Origin: Stappia sp. ES.058
Lineage (GTDB): Bacteria > Pseudomonadota > Alphaproteobacteria > Rhizobiales > Stappiaceae
NCBI RefSeq assembly: GCF_900105595.1
Contig: NZ_LT629784.1
Coordinates: 2,976,001-3,040,000, forward strand
Direction: 5' to 3'
DNA: 64,000 nt
Every line of letters begins with the position of its first letter. The first letter of the stretch is position 1. A program made the translations under genes and the position numbers. The notes beneath the pieces are model-generated. The model saw only the letters and a list, made by a program, of their open reading frames with translations. It was not told the DNA's origin and ran no database searches. This document shows, piece by piece, positions 8,265 to 17,848 of the stretch.

Positions 8265-9296
8265 ATGAAATTTCAAGACTATCTGAACCTGCCATTCTGG
8301 CTCATGAACGTTGCCGGTACGGAAAAATCACTGCGCAAGAACCCGGTTCTTGGCAGCCCCTTCCTCAATCGGCTGGGCCTGCACCGGACCCGCGTGAAGC
8401 TTGCGGCGAAAATGGCGGCGACGCGACGCGCGCGGCTTGCCTCCAGCCTGTCGGAGACCGACCGCCGCTCCTTCGACGAGAACGGCTATTTCCTGACGCG
8501 GGACTTTCTGCCCACAGACGACTTCGAAGCCTTGCGAAAGGCGGCCTTCGAGCAGCGGTTTGCCGCCCGCGAAATGCGCCAGGGACCCACGGTGACCCGC
8601 ATGGTGCCGTTGCCGCCCGCGCTGCTTGCGCGCCATCCCGCGATCGCGCGGGCGCTCAGAAATCCGCGTGCCCTCGCTCAGATCCGCTATGCCGCCTCGC
8701 AGGGCGGGGAGCCGATCGGCTTTTTCCAGACCGTCATCGGCGATCCCTCCAAGGCCGTGGACCCGCAGACCAACATCCACTCCGACACGTTTCACGCCAC
8801 GTCGAAGGCCTGGCTTTTCCTTCAGGACGTGGGCGAGGACGACGGGCCGTTCTGCTTCGTGCCGGGGTCCCATCGGCTGACGCCGGAGCGGCTGGACTGG
8901 CAGCATGCGTGTTCCCTGTCGGCGGCTTCGGATCGCGACGGGCACCATGCCAGCGGCTCGTTCCGGGTGCGCCCGGAGGACCTGGCGGCTCTCGGCCTGC
9001 CCGCACCGGTGCGCATGGCCGTGCCAGCCAATACGCTGATCGTCGCCGACACCTTCGCGTTCCACGGACGCGCGCCGTCACTCAAGCCGACCCTGCGCTG
9101 CGAATTGCACTGGCACATGCGCCGCAATCCGTTTCGCCCCTGGACCGGGCTTGACCCCAAGTCCCTGCCGGGCATTCGCGGCCGCGAGCTGGAGCTTTTC
9201 ATGGCGCTCTCGGATGCAAAAGAAACGTATCTGAAAAAACGCCATATCTGGCGCCCGGTCGGCGAAGTCGCGATCAACGCGCCGGCGCAGATCTGA
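8265..9296 (+). CDS. PhyH-family Fe(II)/2-oxoglutarate oxygenase
   Basis: A 343-residue phytanoyl-CoA dioxygenase-like protein, a family of Fe(II)- and usually 2-oxoglutarate-dependent hydroxylases. The iron-binding facial triad is visible: H-x-D in NIHSDTFHATSK (about residues 168-170) and the distal His in IVADTFAFHGRAPS (about 270), with the downstream Arg in the expected co-substrate-binding segment. FCFVPGSHR is another family marker. The first ~70 residues are basic and variable. Substrate unknown; relatives act on fatty acyl groups, ectoine or small metabolites. It converges with flhA with 58 bases between the stops and has no obvious operon partner. Confidence 0.82.
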   Translation: MKFQDYLNLPFWLMNVAGTEKSLRKNPVLGSPFLNRLGLHRTRVKLAAKMAATRRARLASSLSETDRRSFDENGYFLTRDFLPTDDFEALRKAAFEQRFAAREMRQGPTVTRMVPLPPALLARHPAIARALRNPRALAQIRYAASQGGEPIGFFQTVIGDPSKAVDPQTNIHSDTFHATSKAWLFLQDVGEDDGPFCFVPGSHRLTPERLDWQHACSLSAASDRDGHHASGSFRVRPEDLAALGLPAPVRMAVPANTLIVADTFAFHGRAPSLKPTLRCELHWHMRRNPFRPWTGLDPKSLPGIRGRELELFMALSDAKETYLKKRHIWRPVGEVAINAPAQI

Positions 9297-9354
9297 TCCC
9301 GGCTGTATTCCGCCCGTGGATTGAGCTGCCCCCGGAGCCTTGAGAGCGGACCCG

Positions 9355-11541
9355 TCACACCGTGCCGACGGTCTTGAGCCTTGTACGCGAATGCACCTCG
9401 TTCTGGCTCATCACGGTGGTGTGGGCGCGGAAGCGCTCGACGATGGAGCGCACGAAGGGCCGCGTCTGTGGCGAGGTCAGGAGCACCGGAACCTCGCCGG
9501 CCTGCGCCGCCTGCTCGAAGGCATCGCGCACCAGCCGCACGAATTCCTGCAGCTTGGACGGCGCCATGGCGAGCGAACGCTCGTCCCCCTCGCCGACGAT
9601 GGATTCAATGAACGCCTGCTCCCATTGCGGCGACATGGCGATCAGCGGCAGATAGCCGCCCGGCGCCTGGTTGGAGGCTGAAATCTGGCGCGCCAGCCGG
9701 CTGCGCACGTGCTCGGCAATCGTCGCGGGATTGCGGGTGAAGCCGGTTGCCTCGGCAATGCCTTCCAGGATCGTGCCCAGATCGCGGACGGAAATGCGCT
9801 CGGCCAGCAGCGTCTGCAGCACGCGCTGGATGCCCGAAACGGTGATCTGGCCCGGAACGATATCCTCCACCAGCTTGGCCTGCTCGCCGGTGATCTCCTT
9901 GAGAAGCTTTTGCACATCGGCATAGGTCAGGAGTTCGGCGACATTGGCGCGGATCGTCTCGGTGAGATGGGTGGCGAGCACGGTCGCGGGATCGACCACC
10001 GTGTAGCCGCGCAACGCCGCGTCCTCGCGGTATTGCATCTCCACCCAGGTCGCCGGCAGTCCGAAGGTCGGCTCGGTCGTGTGCTGACCGGGAAGCTTGA
10101 CCTGCCCGCCATGCGGATCCATGACCATGAAATGGCTTGGATAGAGCTGGCCTTCGCCGGCCGCCACTTCCTTGACCTTGATGACGTAGTCGTTGGCGCC
10201 GAGCTGGATGTTGTCGAGAATGCGCACCGGCGGCATGAGAATGCCAAGGTCCGAGGCGAGCTGTCGGCGCAGCGCCTTGATCTGCTCGGTCAACTGGTCG
10301 CTTTCCGCACCCTTCCCGTTGATCAGCGGCAGCAGCGCATAGCCAAGCTCGATGCGCAGCTCGTCCATCTTCAGCGCTTCCTCGATCGGCGCTTCCGCCG
10401 GTGGCGGCGGCGCGGTCGCGGCCACCTCGGCCGCCTCCACCTGTTTCGCGACCTCCTTGTGCGACTTGCCGGCCCGGTAGGCCAGATAACCGGACACGCC
10501 GGCGAGGCTGAGGAACGGCAGAATCGGAATACCCGGCAGCATGGCGAGCGTCACCATCACGAAGGACGACATGCCAAGCGCCTTGGGATAGCCGGAAAGC
10601 TGCCTGGCGAGCGCCTTGTCGGCGGAGCCGGAGACGCCCGCCTTGGACACCAGCAAGCCGGCCGCCGTGGAGACGATGAGCGCGGGGATCTGTGAGACGA
10701 GGCCGTCGCCGATGGTCAGCAGCGTGTAGGTGGTCGCGGCATCACCGAAGGAGAGATCCATCTGCGCGACGCCGATGATGATGCCGCCGATGATGTTGAT
10801 GAAGGTGATCAACAGACCGGCGATCGCGTCGCCGCGGACGAATTTCGACGCGCCGTCCATGGCGCCGAAGAAGGTGCTTTCGTCCTCCAGCTCGCGGCGA
10901 CGGGTGCGCGCCGTGGTTTCGTCGATGAGGCCCGCGCTCAGATCGGCGTCGATGGCCATCTGCTTGCCGGGCATGGCATCCAGGGTGAAGCGTGCAGCGA
11001 CTTCCGCGATGCGACCCGAACCTTTGGTGATCACGACGAAGTTCACGATCACCAGGATCGAGAAGACGATGATGCCGATGATGAAATTGCCGCCCATCAC
11101 GAAATGGCCGAAGGCCTCGATCACCTGTCCGGCAGCGTCCGTCCCCTCGTGTCCGTTGGCGAGGATCAGGCGCGTGGAGGCAAGGTTCAGCGCCAGCCGC
11201 AACATCGTCGCGATCAGGAGAACGGTGGGGAAGGACGAGAACTCAAGCGGCTTTTGAATGAACAGGCCGGTCATCAGGATCAGGACGGAAAAGATGATCG
11301 AGATGGCCAGGAACAGGTCGAGCATGAACGCCGGCATCGGCAGGATCAGCACGACCAGAATGATCATGACGCCGATCGCCAGCGCGAACTCGCCGCGGCG
11401 CAGCGCATCCCAGATCGAGGATACGTTCAGTCCGAATGCGGCAAGGTTCGCGCTGCCGCGCCCTGCGGCAGGCGCGCCCCCGGGCACTCCGGCGGGCACA
11501 CCACCCGCGTCACCGCCCTCGCGCGCCGTCACATCGCTCAT
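9355..11541 (-). CDS. flhA: Flagellar type III export channel protein FlhA
   Basis: A 728-residue inner-membrane component of the flagellar export gate, which conducts the proton flow and docks chaperone-substrate complexes. About eight membrane helices occupy the first half (for example VMIILVVLILPMPAFMLDLF and IIGIIVFSILVIVNFVVI), followed by the FHIPEP-family signature RIAEVAARFTLDAMPGKQMA. The cytosolic domain runs from about residue 390 to the end. A Gly/Ala-rich N-terminal extension of about 30 residues precedes the first helix. It is last in the fliF-fliG-fliH-fliN-flbD-flhA series, 43 bases after flbD, with GAGGG before the ATG. Confidence 0.96.
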   Translation of the reverse strand: MSDVTAREGGDAGGVPAGVPGGAPAAGRGSANLAAFGLNVSSIWDALRRGEFALAIGVMIILVVLILPMPAFMLDLFLAISIIFSVLILMTGLFIQKPLEFSSFPTVLLIATMLRLALNLASTRLILANGHEGTDAAGQVIEAFGHFVMGGNFIIGIIVFSILVIVNFVVITKGSGRIAEVAARFTLDAMPGKQMAIDADLSAGLIDETTARTRRRELEDESTFFGAMDGASKFVRGDAIAGLLITFINIIGGIIIGVAQMDLSFGDAATTYTLLTIGDGLVSQIPALIVSTAAGLLVSKAGVSGSADKALARQLSGYPKALGMSSFVMVTLAMLPGIPILPFLSLAGVSGYLAYRAGKSHKEVAKQVEAAEVAATAPPPPAEAPIEEALKMDELRIELGYALLPLINGKGAESDQLTEQIKALRRQLASDLGILMPPVRILDNIQLGANDYVIKVKEVAAGEGQLYPSHFMVMDPHGGQVKLPGQHTTEPTFGLPATWVEMQYREDAALRGYTVVDPATVLATHLTETIRANVAELLTYADVQKLLKEITGEQAKLVEDIVPGQITVSGIQRVLQTLLAERISVRDLGTILEGIAEATGFTRNPATIAEHVRSRLARQISASNQAPGGYLPLIAMSPQWEQAFIESIVGEGDERSLAMAPSKLQEFVRLVRDAFEQAAQAGEVPVLLTSPQTRPFVRSIVERFRAHTTVMSQNEVHSRTRLKTVGTV

Positions 11542-11584
11542 CGACCGCCCTCACTCACAGCACCGGCTCCCTGCCCGTAGAGTC

Positions 11585-12958
11585 TCACGCCACCGCGACG
11601 CGGGCTTCGCCGGGCCCGGGCACTGTCAGCCCTTCATCGGCATATTGATTCAGCTTGTTGCGCAAGGTCCGGATCGAAATTCCGAGAATCTTTGCTGCAT
11701 GCGTGCGGTTGCCCAGACAATGGTCGAGCGTGTCGAGGATCAGGTCGCGCTCCACATCGGCCACGGTGCGCCCGACATAGCCGCGATTGACCGCATCCGC
11801 CGTGGCCGCCGCATCCGCAGCCAGGCGCGCATCGGCGGCCTGCCCGCCGGCGATCGGACTGCCGTCCGGCATGCGGATGGCTTCCAGGTCGATTTCCTCG
11901 CCGCTGGCAAGAAGCACGGCGCGATGCATCGTATTCTCCAGTTCGCGCACGTTGCCCGGCCATGGATTGGCGATCAGCGTGCGCCGCGCCTCCTCCGACA
12001 GCGGGCGCTGGCCGATGCCGTTCTCGCGCGAATAGCGCTCGACGAAGTGCCGGGCGAGTTCGAGAATGTCGCCCGGACGCGACCTGAGCGGCGGCAGCTT
12101 CAGGTTCACGACATTGAGCCGGTAGAGAAGATCCTCGCGGAAGGTGCCGGAGCGCACGGCTTCGGTCAGGTCGCGGTTGGAGGTCGCGATGATGCGGATA
12201 TCGACGGGAACCGGCTTTGTTCCGCCCACCCGGTCGATCACCCGCTCCTGGATCGCGCGCAGGAGTTTGGCCTGCAGCCGCACGTCCATCTCCGAGATCT
12301 CGTCGAGCAGCAGCGTTCCCCCGCTTGCCTCCTCGAACTTGCCGACGCGCCGCGCCACGGCGCCGGTGAAGGCGCCTTTCTCGTGGCCGAAAAGCTCCGA
12401 TTCAAGCAGATGCTCGGGGATGGCCGCGCAGTTGATCGAGATGAACGGCTTGTCTGCCCGGTTGGAGCGGGCATGTACGTGACGCGAAATCACCTCCTTG
12501 CCCGATCCGGATTCGCCCGTCACCAGGATCGACGCGTCGGAGGCGGCGATCTGCTCCGCCAGCCGCACGACGGCCGTCATGGCATCGTCCCGGTAGATCA
12601 CGTTGGACTGGTCGCGGGCAACGGCGGCGAGCACCGCTGCGATCATTTCCGGATCCGGCGGCAGCGGGATGTATTCCTTGGCGCCGGCGCGAATGGCATT
12701 CACCGCCGCGCTTGCATCGGTCTTCACGCCGCAGGCGACAACCGGCAGATGGAATCGCTCACGCTCGAGATGTCCGATCAGACCGGCGATATCGAGTCCG
12801 ACATCGGCCATCACGAGATCCGCGCCGCGCCCCGAACGCAGCACTTTCATCATGTCTTCGACGGTGCCGGCATGGGTAACAGCCGCACCGCCGTCCATCG
12901 CGATCTTCGAGGCGGTGATCAACTGGCCTTCAAGGGTGCCGACGATCAACAGTCGCAT
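11585..12958 (-). CDS. flbD: Sigma-54-dependent flagellar regulator FlbD
   Basis: A 457-residue NtrC-type activator. Residues 1-120 form a receiver-like domain with a retained Asp in ADLVMADVG. Residues 140-370 are the AAA+ core, with Walker A GESGSGKE, the sigma-54 contact loop GAFTGA, Walker B GGTLLLDE and the PWPGNVRELEN block. The C-terminus has a Fis-type helix-turn-helix (NRTHAAKILGISIRTLRNKL). In Caulobacter FlbD activates late flagellar genes and represses fliF, and is encoded in the fliF operon exactly as here. An AGGAG box precedes the ATG, 19 bases after fliN. Its own sigma-54 targets are not obvious in this window. Confidence 0.93.
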   Translation of the reverse strand: MRLLIVGTLEGQLITASKIAMDGGAAVTHAGTVEDMMKVLRSGRGADLVMADVGLDIAGLIGHLERERFHLPVVACGVKTDASAAVNAIRAGAKEYIPLPPDPEMIAAVLAAVARDQSNVIYRDDAMTAVVRLAEQIAASDASILVTGESGSGKEVISRHVHARSNRADKPFISINCAAIPEHLLESELFGHEKGAFTGAVARRVGKFEEASGGTLLLDEISEMDVRLQAKLLRAIQERVIDRVGGTKPVPVDIRIIATSNRDLTEAVRSGTFREDLLYRLNVVNLKLPPLRSRPGDILELARHFVERYSRENGIGQRPLSEEARRTLIANPWPGNVRELENTMHRAVLLASGEEIDLEAIRMPDGSPIAGGQAADARLAADAAATADAVNRGYVGRTVADVERDLILDTLDHCLGNRTHAAKILGISIRTLRNKLNQYADEGLTVPGPGEARVAVA

Positions 12959-12977
12959 GGCTATTCTCCTGTTCCGA

Positions 12978-13328
12978 TCAGCGATCGGACTTGATGATTT
13001 CCGTCATGGTGACACCGAGCTTGTCCTCCACGAGGACGACCTCGCCGCGCGCCACCAGACGGTCATTGATGTAGATATCGATGGCTTCGCCGACCTTGCG
13101 GTCGAGCTTCAGCAACGTGCCCGGCGCGAGCTTCAGCAGTTCGGACACATGCATCCGCGAACGTCCGAGCACCGCGGATATCTGGACCGGGACGTCGAAC
13201 ACCGCCTCGAGATCGGCGGCGCCGCGCGCCTGGCTGTAGTCCCGCTCTTCCTCGCGGCCCCCGTTCTCCTCTTGCATATCGGCAAGCGGCAATCCGTTTT
13301 CCTGGAGGTTTTCGTCCGTATCGCTCAT
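12978..13328 (-). CDS. fliN: Flagellar motor switch protein FliN
   Basis: A 116-residue C-ring component. An acidic N-terminal tail (about 35 residues rich in Glu, Asp and Gln) leads into the SpoA/FliN domain: VFDVPVQISAVLGRSRMHVS, LLKLAPGTLLKLDRKVGE, DIYINDRLVARGEVVLVED, GVTMTEII. Length and motif spacing are standard. It forms the lower C-ring with FliM (not in this window) and receives FliH-linked export cargo. Its ATG overlaps the fliH stop codon in an ATGA, consistent with the Caulobacter fliF operon order. Confidence 0.94.
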   Translation of the reverse strand: MSDTDENLQENGLPLADMQEENGGREEERDYSQARGAADLEAVFDVPVQISAVLGRSRMHVSELLKLAPGTLLKLDRKVGEAIDIYINDRLVARGEVVLVEDKLGVTMTEIIKSDR

Positions 13329-14059
13329 GGCTCAATCCGCTCCCCGGCGGTCTCTTGGGTTTCGGAGTTGCTGGGCTTGGCGACCGAGCGCCGCCCTTCG
13401 AAGTAACGGCGCGCGGCCTGGTCGACCTGCTTTTCGATCGCGCGGCGATCCCGCACGATGCCGCCATCGGCCCATTCGATGCGGCAGTCGCCGGCCGCAA
13501 GGTCCGGCTCGCCGAGAAACACGACACGACCCTCGAAGCCCTTCTCGGACACGAGCGGGTCAACCTTCGATTTCAAGGCCTCCAGGTCGCCGTCCCGGAC
13601 CCGGATCACCAGATGCGGGGCGCGGCGCAGCGGCCCGAGACACTCCGAGATCAGCGCGATGATCTCGCCCAGCGGCTCGCGCGCGATGAGATGGGCACAG
13701 ATCCGCCGCGCCACGAGGAACGACAACGCAACGGCGTCCTTCTCCTGCCGCGCCTGATCGGTGTCCAGTTGGTCAATCAGCGTGCAGACGTCATTCGACA
13801 GGCGACGCGCCTCCTCGGCAAGGCGGCCTTCGTCGGTCTGCTGCTGCTCCAGCGCCAGCGATGCACGGCCACGCTCGTAGGCGGCCTGTTCGGCGGCCGC
13901 CACCAGCGCCTCGTGTTCCGCCACGGGCATCATCGGAATCTCCGGCACGACCGGTTCCGCCGCCTCCTCGGGTTCGGGCGCCACGTCGATCGCCGCGAAG
14001 TTGCGGTCGAACAGGAACCGGTTGGCCTTCATTTCTGGGCTCGCAAATCGTGTCATCAT
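13325..14059 (-). CDS. fliH: FliH-like flagellar assembly protein (FlbE position)
   Basis: A 244-residue protein in the slot occupied by flbE/fliH in the Caulobacter fliF operon. The first ~50 residues are variable and acidic/Pro-rich, then comes a long helical segment (EHEALVAAAEQAAYERGRAS and LSNDVCTLIDQLDT) of the kind that forms the FliH stalk. A C-terminal alpha/beta domain (residues ~130-210, LVIRVRDGDLEALKSKVDP and CRIEWADGGIVRD) resembles the FliH/HrpE/YscL C-domain. The expected role is peripheral stator of the FliI export ATPase. The tail (KPSNSETQETAGE) is disordered. Two consecutive ATGs mark the start. FlbE or FliH naming is by position and architecture. Confidence 0.82.
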   Translation of the reverse strand: MMTRFASPEMKANRFLFDRNFAAIDVAPEPEEAAEPVVPEIPMMPVAEHEALVAAAEQAAYERGRASLALEQQQTDEGRLAEEARRLSNDVCTLIDQLDTDQARQEKDAVALSFLVARRICAHLIAREPLGEIIALISECLGPLRRAPHLVIRVRDGDLEALKSKVDPLVSEKGFEGRVVFLGEPDLAAGDCRIEWADGGIVRDRRAIEKQVDQAARRYFEGRRSVAKPSNSETQETAGERIEP

Positions 14060-14074
14060 CGGGTTTCAGGCCAT

Positions 14075-15136
14075 TCAGTAGATGATTTCGTCGTCGCCCT
14101 TGCTCTTGGAGAGCATGAGCTCTCCCTTGGCGGCGAGATCCTTGGCGGTTGCGACCATTCCGGACTGCGCTTCGTCGACGTCGCGCAGTCGGATCGGCCC
14201 GAGAGCTTCCATGTCGTCCTGCATCATCTTCGCCGCGCGCGACGACATGTTGCCGAAGAAGAAGTCGCGAACGGTTTCCGACGCACCCTTCAGCGCAATC
14301 GCCAGCCGGTCCTTCTCGACGCTGCGCAGCAACGTCTGGCAGCTTCCCGCGTCGAGCTTCATCAGGTCGTCGAAGGTGAACATCAGCGTCTTGATCCGCT
14401 CGGCCGATTCGCGGTTTTCCTCTTCCAGCGCGGCCAGGAAACGGGCTTCCGTCTGCCGGTCGAAATTGTTGAAGATATCGGCCATCATCTCGTGGCTGTC
14501 GCGGCGCGAGGTGTTGGTCAGGTTGGACATGAACTCGACGCGCAGCGTCTGCTCGACCTTCTCCAGAACCTCCTTCTGGATCGCTTCCATCTTGAGCATC
14601 CGCGAGATGACCTCCAGCGCCAGTTCCTCGGGCAGGATGCCCAGAACCTTGGCGGCATGGTCGGGATCGATCTTCGAGAGCACGACAGCGACGGTCTGCG
14701 GGTATTCGTTCTTCAGGTAGTTGGCGAGAACGTTCTCCTGCACGTTGGAGAGCTTTTCCCACATGTTGCGGCCGGCCGGCCCGCGGATTTCCTCCATGAT
14801 CACATTGACGCGATCCCCCGGCAGGAAGCTGGACAGCAACCGCTCGGTGACATCGACGTTGCCGTTCAGTGCGCCGTTCGACGAGATCTTCTTCACGAAA
14901 TCGACGAAGAGCTCCTCCAGCATCTTCGGCGTGACCGGGCCAAGCCGCGACATGGCGGCGGAGACCTCACGGACCTCCATTTCGTCCAGCTTTTCCCAGA
15001 TCCGTCGCCCGTGCTTCTCGCCAAGCGCGAGAAGAAGAACCGCCACGCGCTCCGGGCCCTTGAGCTCGCGCTCCTTCCCCCCTTCGCTGACTGTCAGATG
15101 GGTGCCGGCCGTCTGGATGGTGCTTGCGATGCTCAT
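14075..15136 (-). CDS. fliG: Flagellar motor switch protein FliG
   Basis: A 353-residue FliG with N-terminal ([20 protein letters not shown]), middle ([20 protein letters not shown], the EHPQ-like patch) and C-terminal torque domains ([20 protein letters not shown], with charged residues in [17 protein letters not shown]). It couples stator movement to rotor rotation and sits on FliF. The N-terminal ~25 residues are an extension typical of alphaproteobacteria. The ATG overlaps the fliF stop (ATGA), showing translational coupling of the MS-ring and switch genes. All domains look complete. Confidence 0.95.
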   Translation of the reverse strand: MSIASTIQTAGTHLTVSEGGKERELKGPERVAVLLLALGEKHGRRIWEKLDEMEVREVSAAMSRLGPVTPKMLEELFVDFVKKISSNGALNGNVDVTERLLSSFLPGDRVNVIMEEIRGPAGRNMWEKLSNVQENVLANYLKNEYPQTVAVVLSKIDPDHAAKVLGILPEELALEVISRMLKMEAIQKEVLEKVEQTLRVEFMSNLTNTSRRDSHEMMADIFNNFDRQTEARFLAALEEENRESAERIKTLMFTFDDLMKLDAGSCQTLLRSVEKDRLAIALKGASETVRDFFFGNMSSRAAKMMQDDMEALGPIRLRDVDEAQSGMVATAKDLAAKGELMLSKSKGDDEIIY

Positions 15137-16764
15137 GCTGCTTCATTCATCCAGCTGCGGATGATCCCGACGGCTTCATTGGGATATTCCTCGATGAGCC
15201 CGCCAACCTTGGCGATGGTGGCGACCTGCACGGCGCCCTGCGCCTGGGCTTCCTCGAGCCATTCGATGCGCGGCTCGCCATCCTCGTCGACCTCGATGCC
15301 GGCGTCCGAGGACTGGTCGGCGATCATGGTGTTGTCCATCGGCTGACCGTCTGCCGACAGCAGCCCCTGCGGCTCTGCCTCCTCGACGCTCAGGATCCGC
15401 TTGATCAGCGGGCGCACCGCAAACAGCGTGAGAAGCAGAGCGATCAGGAACAGCACGCCGAGCTCGATGAACCGCATGATGTCGGAACGGGTAAACTCGA
15501 ACAGGCCGGCCTCCTCGTCGGCAAGAACGCTGTTGGGCGCCTGGGCGAAGCGGAGATTGACGACTTCCACCGTGTCGCCGCGCGCCTCGTCGTAGCCGAC
15601 CGCCGAACGCACCACCAGGGCTATGCGCTCCAGCTCTTCCTCGGAGCGCGGGGCATAGACCAGATCGCCGTTCTCATCGGGCGTGTAAACGCCGTCGACC
15701 AGGACCGCGACCGAAAGACGATCCACACCGCCTGCCTCGACAACCTCGGTCTTGACCGACTTGGAGATCTCGTAGTTGACGATTTCCTCGGCCTGATTGG
15801 CGATATCGCGGTCGGAATTCTCGCCGTCCTGCTGATCAGCCTCGGGCAACTGGTTGGCGGCGGTCACCGCCCCGCGGCGGCCGATGGTCGAGGAATTCTC
15901 CTCCCGCGTCTGGGTGGAGCGCACAACCTGACCGTCCGGGTCGTAGGTTTCCTGTGTCTCGGTGATGCGGTTGTGATCGAGCTCCATGGCGACGCGCACC
16001 CGCGAGCGGCCGACACCGACGACCGAGTTCACGATCTCTTCAATCTGCGTGCGCACCCGCGCTTCCATCGACTGGCGGCGCTCCTGGAGCGACGAGGCGA
16101 TGAAGCCCTCGCCCTCTTCGCCGGCACCACTGGCAAGCAGGCGACCGGTCTCGTCGACGATCGACACGTAGTTCGGCTGCAGCCCCTCGACCGCCGTGGC
16201 GACGAGATGCTGGATGGCACGGATCTGCCCGGGATCGAGCGTCCCCCGCACACTCAGCGCGATGGAGGCGGTTGGCGGCTGGTGGTCGCGCTGAAACAGC
16301 TTGCGCTCCGGGATCACCAGATGCACGCGGGCCGACTTGATGCGGCTGATGGAGCGGATCGTGCGAGTAAGCTCGCCTTCCAGCGCCCGCGTCCGGTTGA
16401 TGTTTTGCACGAAGCTCGTGGAGCCGAGCGTGTCGGCCTTGTCGAAGATTTCGTAGCCCACGGATCCGCCGAGCGGCAGGCCCTGTTCGGCGAGGCGCAT
16501 CCGCGTGCGGAAGACGTCTTCCTCAGGCACCAGGATGGTCGCGCCGTCGTTGAGCAGTTCATGCGGAACCGCCAGGCTTTCCAGCTGCGACACTATGGCG
16601 GAGGAATCCTCGAAGGTGAGGTCGGTATAGAGCGGCGTCATCTGCGGCGTGGTGATGCGCAGCATGATGAAGGCAAAGACGCCCACGAGAATGGCGGCAA
16701 CCGCACCCATGGCAGCAATGCGGGTCGGGCCGAGTGTTTTTACGAGTTCCGCAAGTCCGTTCAC
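15133..16764 (-). CDS. fliF: Flagellar MS-ring protein FliF
   Basis: A 543-residue membrane ring protein that nucleates the basal body. It has an N-terminal transmembrane helix ([23 protein letters not shown], about residues 17-37) and periplasmic ring-building domains ([20 protein letters not shown] and [20 protein letters not shown] are family hallmarks). A Gly/Glu/Gln-rich flexible loop lies around 260-300. A second membrane helix follows near 440 ([20 protein letters not shown]), then the cytosolic FliG-binding tail. It begins with GTG. It is the first gene of the operon; a CtrA-like box lies 130-145 bases upstream, as expected if CtrA starts the flagellar cascade here. Confidence 0.95.
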   Translation of the reverse strand: MNGLAELVKTLGPTRIAAMGAVAAILVGVFAFIMLRITTPQMTPLYTDLTFEDSSAIVSQLESLAVPHELLNDGATILVPEEDVFRTRMRLAEQGLPLGGSVGYEIFDKADTLGSTSFVQNINRTRALEGELTRTIRSISRIKSARVHLVIPERKLFQRDHQPPTASIALSVRGTLDPGQIRAIQHLVATAVEGLQPNYVSIVDETGRLLASGAGEEGEGFIASSLQERRQSMEARVRTQIEEIVNSVVGVGRSRVRVAMELDHNRITETQETYDPDGQVVRSTQTREENSSTIGRRGAVTAANQLPEADQQDGENSDRDIANQAEEIVNYEISKSVKTEVVEAGGVDRLSVAVLVDGVYTPDENGDLVYAPRSEEELERIALVVRSAVGYDEARGDTVEVVNLRFAQAPNSVLADEEAGLFEFTRSDIMRFIELGVLFLIALLLTLFAVRPLIKRILSVEEAEPQGLLSADGQPMDNTMIADQSSDAGIEVDEDGEPRIEWLEEAQAQGAVQVATIAKVGGLIEEYPNEAVGIIRSWMNEAA

Positions 16765-16891
16765 GAGCCACCCATCCGATACGCTTGGTAGAGCCTTCAG
16801 GAGACCGCGCCATCCAGGGGAGCCTGGGGATGAGGGGATGGTGAAAAAGCTCCCCCGGACGACCGGTAGGCAAAATTTGCCCGCCAGATGG

Positions 16892-16907
16892 TAAACAAGG
16901 TGTTAAC
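16892..16907. promoter_or_regulatory. CtrA-like box upstream of fliF
   Basis: TAAA-N7-TTAAC: one mismatch in the left half, a perfect right half. The right TTAA is followed six bases later by TTAG, so a degenerate second site may overlap. It lies 128 bases from the fliF GTG. CtrA control of fliF is established in Caulobacter; use of this site is inferred. Confidence 0.4.
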
Positions 16908-17103
16908 GAACGTTAGGAATTGGTGAAGATGGCGGAATTCCGCGCTTTATCCTTGGCGAAATGCGAAAGAGACCCGGCAAGATCCGCCGGTCGATTTAAC
17001 GAATTTGAAAAAGGCAAACGAGTCACCGCCCGTCCCGCGTCCGCCCATGGACCAAACGACGCAACGGCAACCGGACAGACACGAATTCCGGGCCGGGGCC
17101 GGG

Positions 17104-17148
17104 CCCACGACAAAAGGGCCGGCGAAACGCCGGCCCTTTTGTCGTGGG
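17104..17148. terminator. Perfect 21-bp hairpin, bidirectional terminator
   Basis: Two 21-base arms pair without mismatch around an AAA loop. Each arm carries a run of four A or four T flanking a GC-rich core (GGGCCGGCG), so transcripts from either strand give a GC stem followed by U residues. It lies 31 bases past the sciP stop and upstream of fliF, insulating the two units. Confidence 0.75.
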
Positions 17149-17179
17149 AAGCCGAAGGGGCGTGTGCCGCCCGTTCGCT

Positions 17180-17455
17180 TCAATTCCGGTAGTGTTGCAC
17201 GCGCGTCGCCCGCAGGCCGGCAAGTCCGTGCCGGTCAATGGAACTCTGCCAGGAGAGGAATTCCTCAACCGTCAGCGTATAGCGTTTGCACGCCTCGTCC
17301 AGCGACAACAACCCGCCTCGAACGGCGGCGACGACTTCCGCCTTGCGGCGGATGACCCATCGACGCGTTGTCACCGGCGGAAGGTCGGCGATCGTAAGCG
17401 GCGACCCGTCTGGGCCGATAACATATTTGACTCGTACACTTGCTCGTTCGGTCAT
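17180..17455 (-). CDS. sciP: CtrA inhibitor SciP (DUF1153)
   Basis: A 91-residue helix-turn-helix protein. The sequence is nearly the alphaproteobacterial SciP archetype: VKYVIGPDGSPLTIADLPP, RWVIRRKAEVVAAVRGGLLS, EACKRYTLTVEEFLSWQ and DRHGLAGLRATRVQ. In Caulobacter SciP binds CtrA-activated promoters and blocks transcription late in the cell cycle. I place the start at the MTERAS methionine (17455), giving the family length; an upstream in-frame ATG would add 25 residues of non-conserved sequence. A CtrA-like site 54-68 bases upstream suggests the usual feedback, CtrA activating its inhibitor. The gene is ended by the strong hairpin at 17104. Confidence 0.93.
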   Translation of the reverse strand: MTERASVRVKYVIGPDGSPLTIADLPPVTTRRWVIRRKAEVVAAVRGGLLSLDEACKRYTLTVEEFLSWQSSIDRHGLAGLRATRVQHYRN

Positions 17456-17508
17456 TGTACTCTCACACTCAACATGACCACGTTGACTATGACAGTAGCT
17501 ATACGGCT

Positions 17509-17523
17509 TTAAAATTTGACTAA
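17509..17523 (-). promoter_or_regulatory. CtrA-like box upstream of sciP
   Basis: Read toward sciP the site is TTAG-N7-TTAA, one mismatch from TTAA-N7-TTAA, 54 bases before the start codon. sciP is a known CtrA target in Caulobacter, so the position supports the call. Confidence 0.45.
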
Positions 17524-17782
17524 GGCTCAAGCAACAATTCGGTAAGAATTAGAACGACTCAGCCCGCCTCAACGGAAGCGCGATACAAGGCAAACCTTGA
17601 GGAAATAGGCGTTTTGGACGTCTCGCAAAATGAGAAGCCGGAAGGCCCTTGGAAAAAAAGGCAAAAGAAGTTTGCCGGAAGGCACGGGGTTTTGTCTTTC
17701 GCTCACGCCCAATTTGCCCCTCGCGGCGGCGAAAATGTCGTGCCACGGCCCCGCGGGCGGAAGATGGCAACGCAAAAGCAGA

Positions 17783-17813
17783 CGGCCCGCGCCATTGATG
17801 ATGGCGTGGGCCG
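17783..17813 (-). terminator. Probable terminator of the fliK-flgD unit
   Basis: A 13-bp stem with one G-U pair and a five-base loop, 36 bases beyond the flgD stop, followed on that strand by TCTGCTTTTGC. The modest T run makes it a likely but not certain intrinsic terminator. Confidence 0.55.
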
Positions 17814-17848
17814 GGTCGGTGCGGGACATTGCGGTAAGAGGCTGACGA

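Larger units (their letters stand above)
17456..17848. other. Intergenic region between sciP and flgD
   Basis: No credible gene. It holds the sciP promoter region with a CtrA-like box on the left and the flgD terminator hairpin on the right. Between them are two copies of a GCCGGAAGGC decamer (about 17638 and 17677) and small hairpins of no clear role. Frames of 60-86 codons here have shadow-like composition. Confidence 0.6.

Noticed and set aside
16869..16890. Possible sigma-54 promoter upstream of fliF
   Set aside because: On the fliF strand the GG and GC doublets are 12 bases apart instead of 10; the element is better described as a GGCAAA/TTTGCC palindrome.
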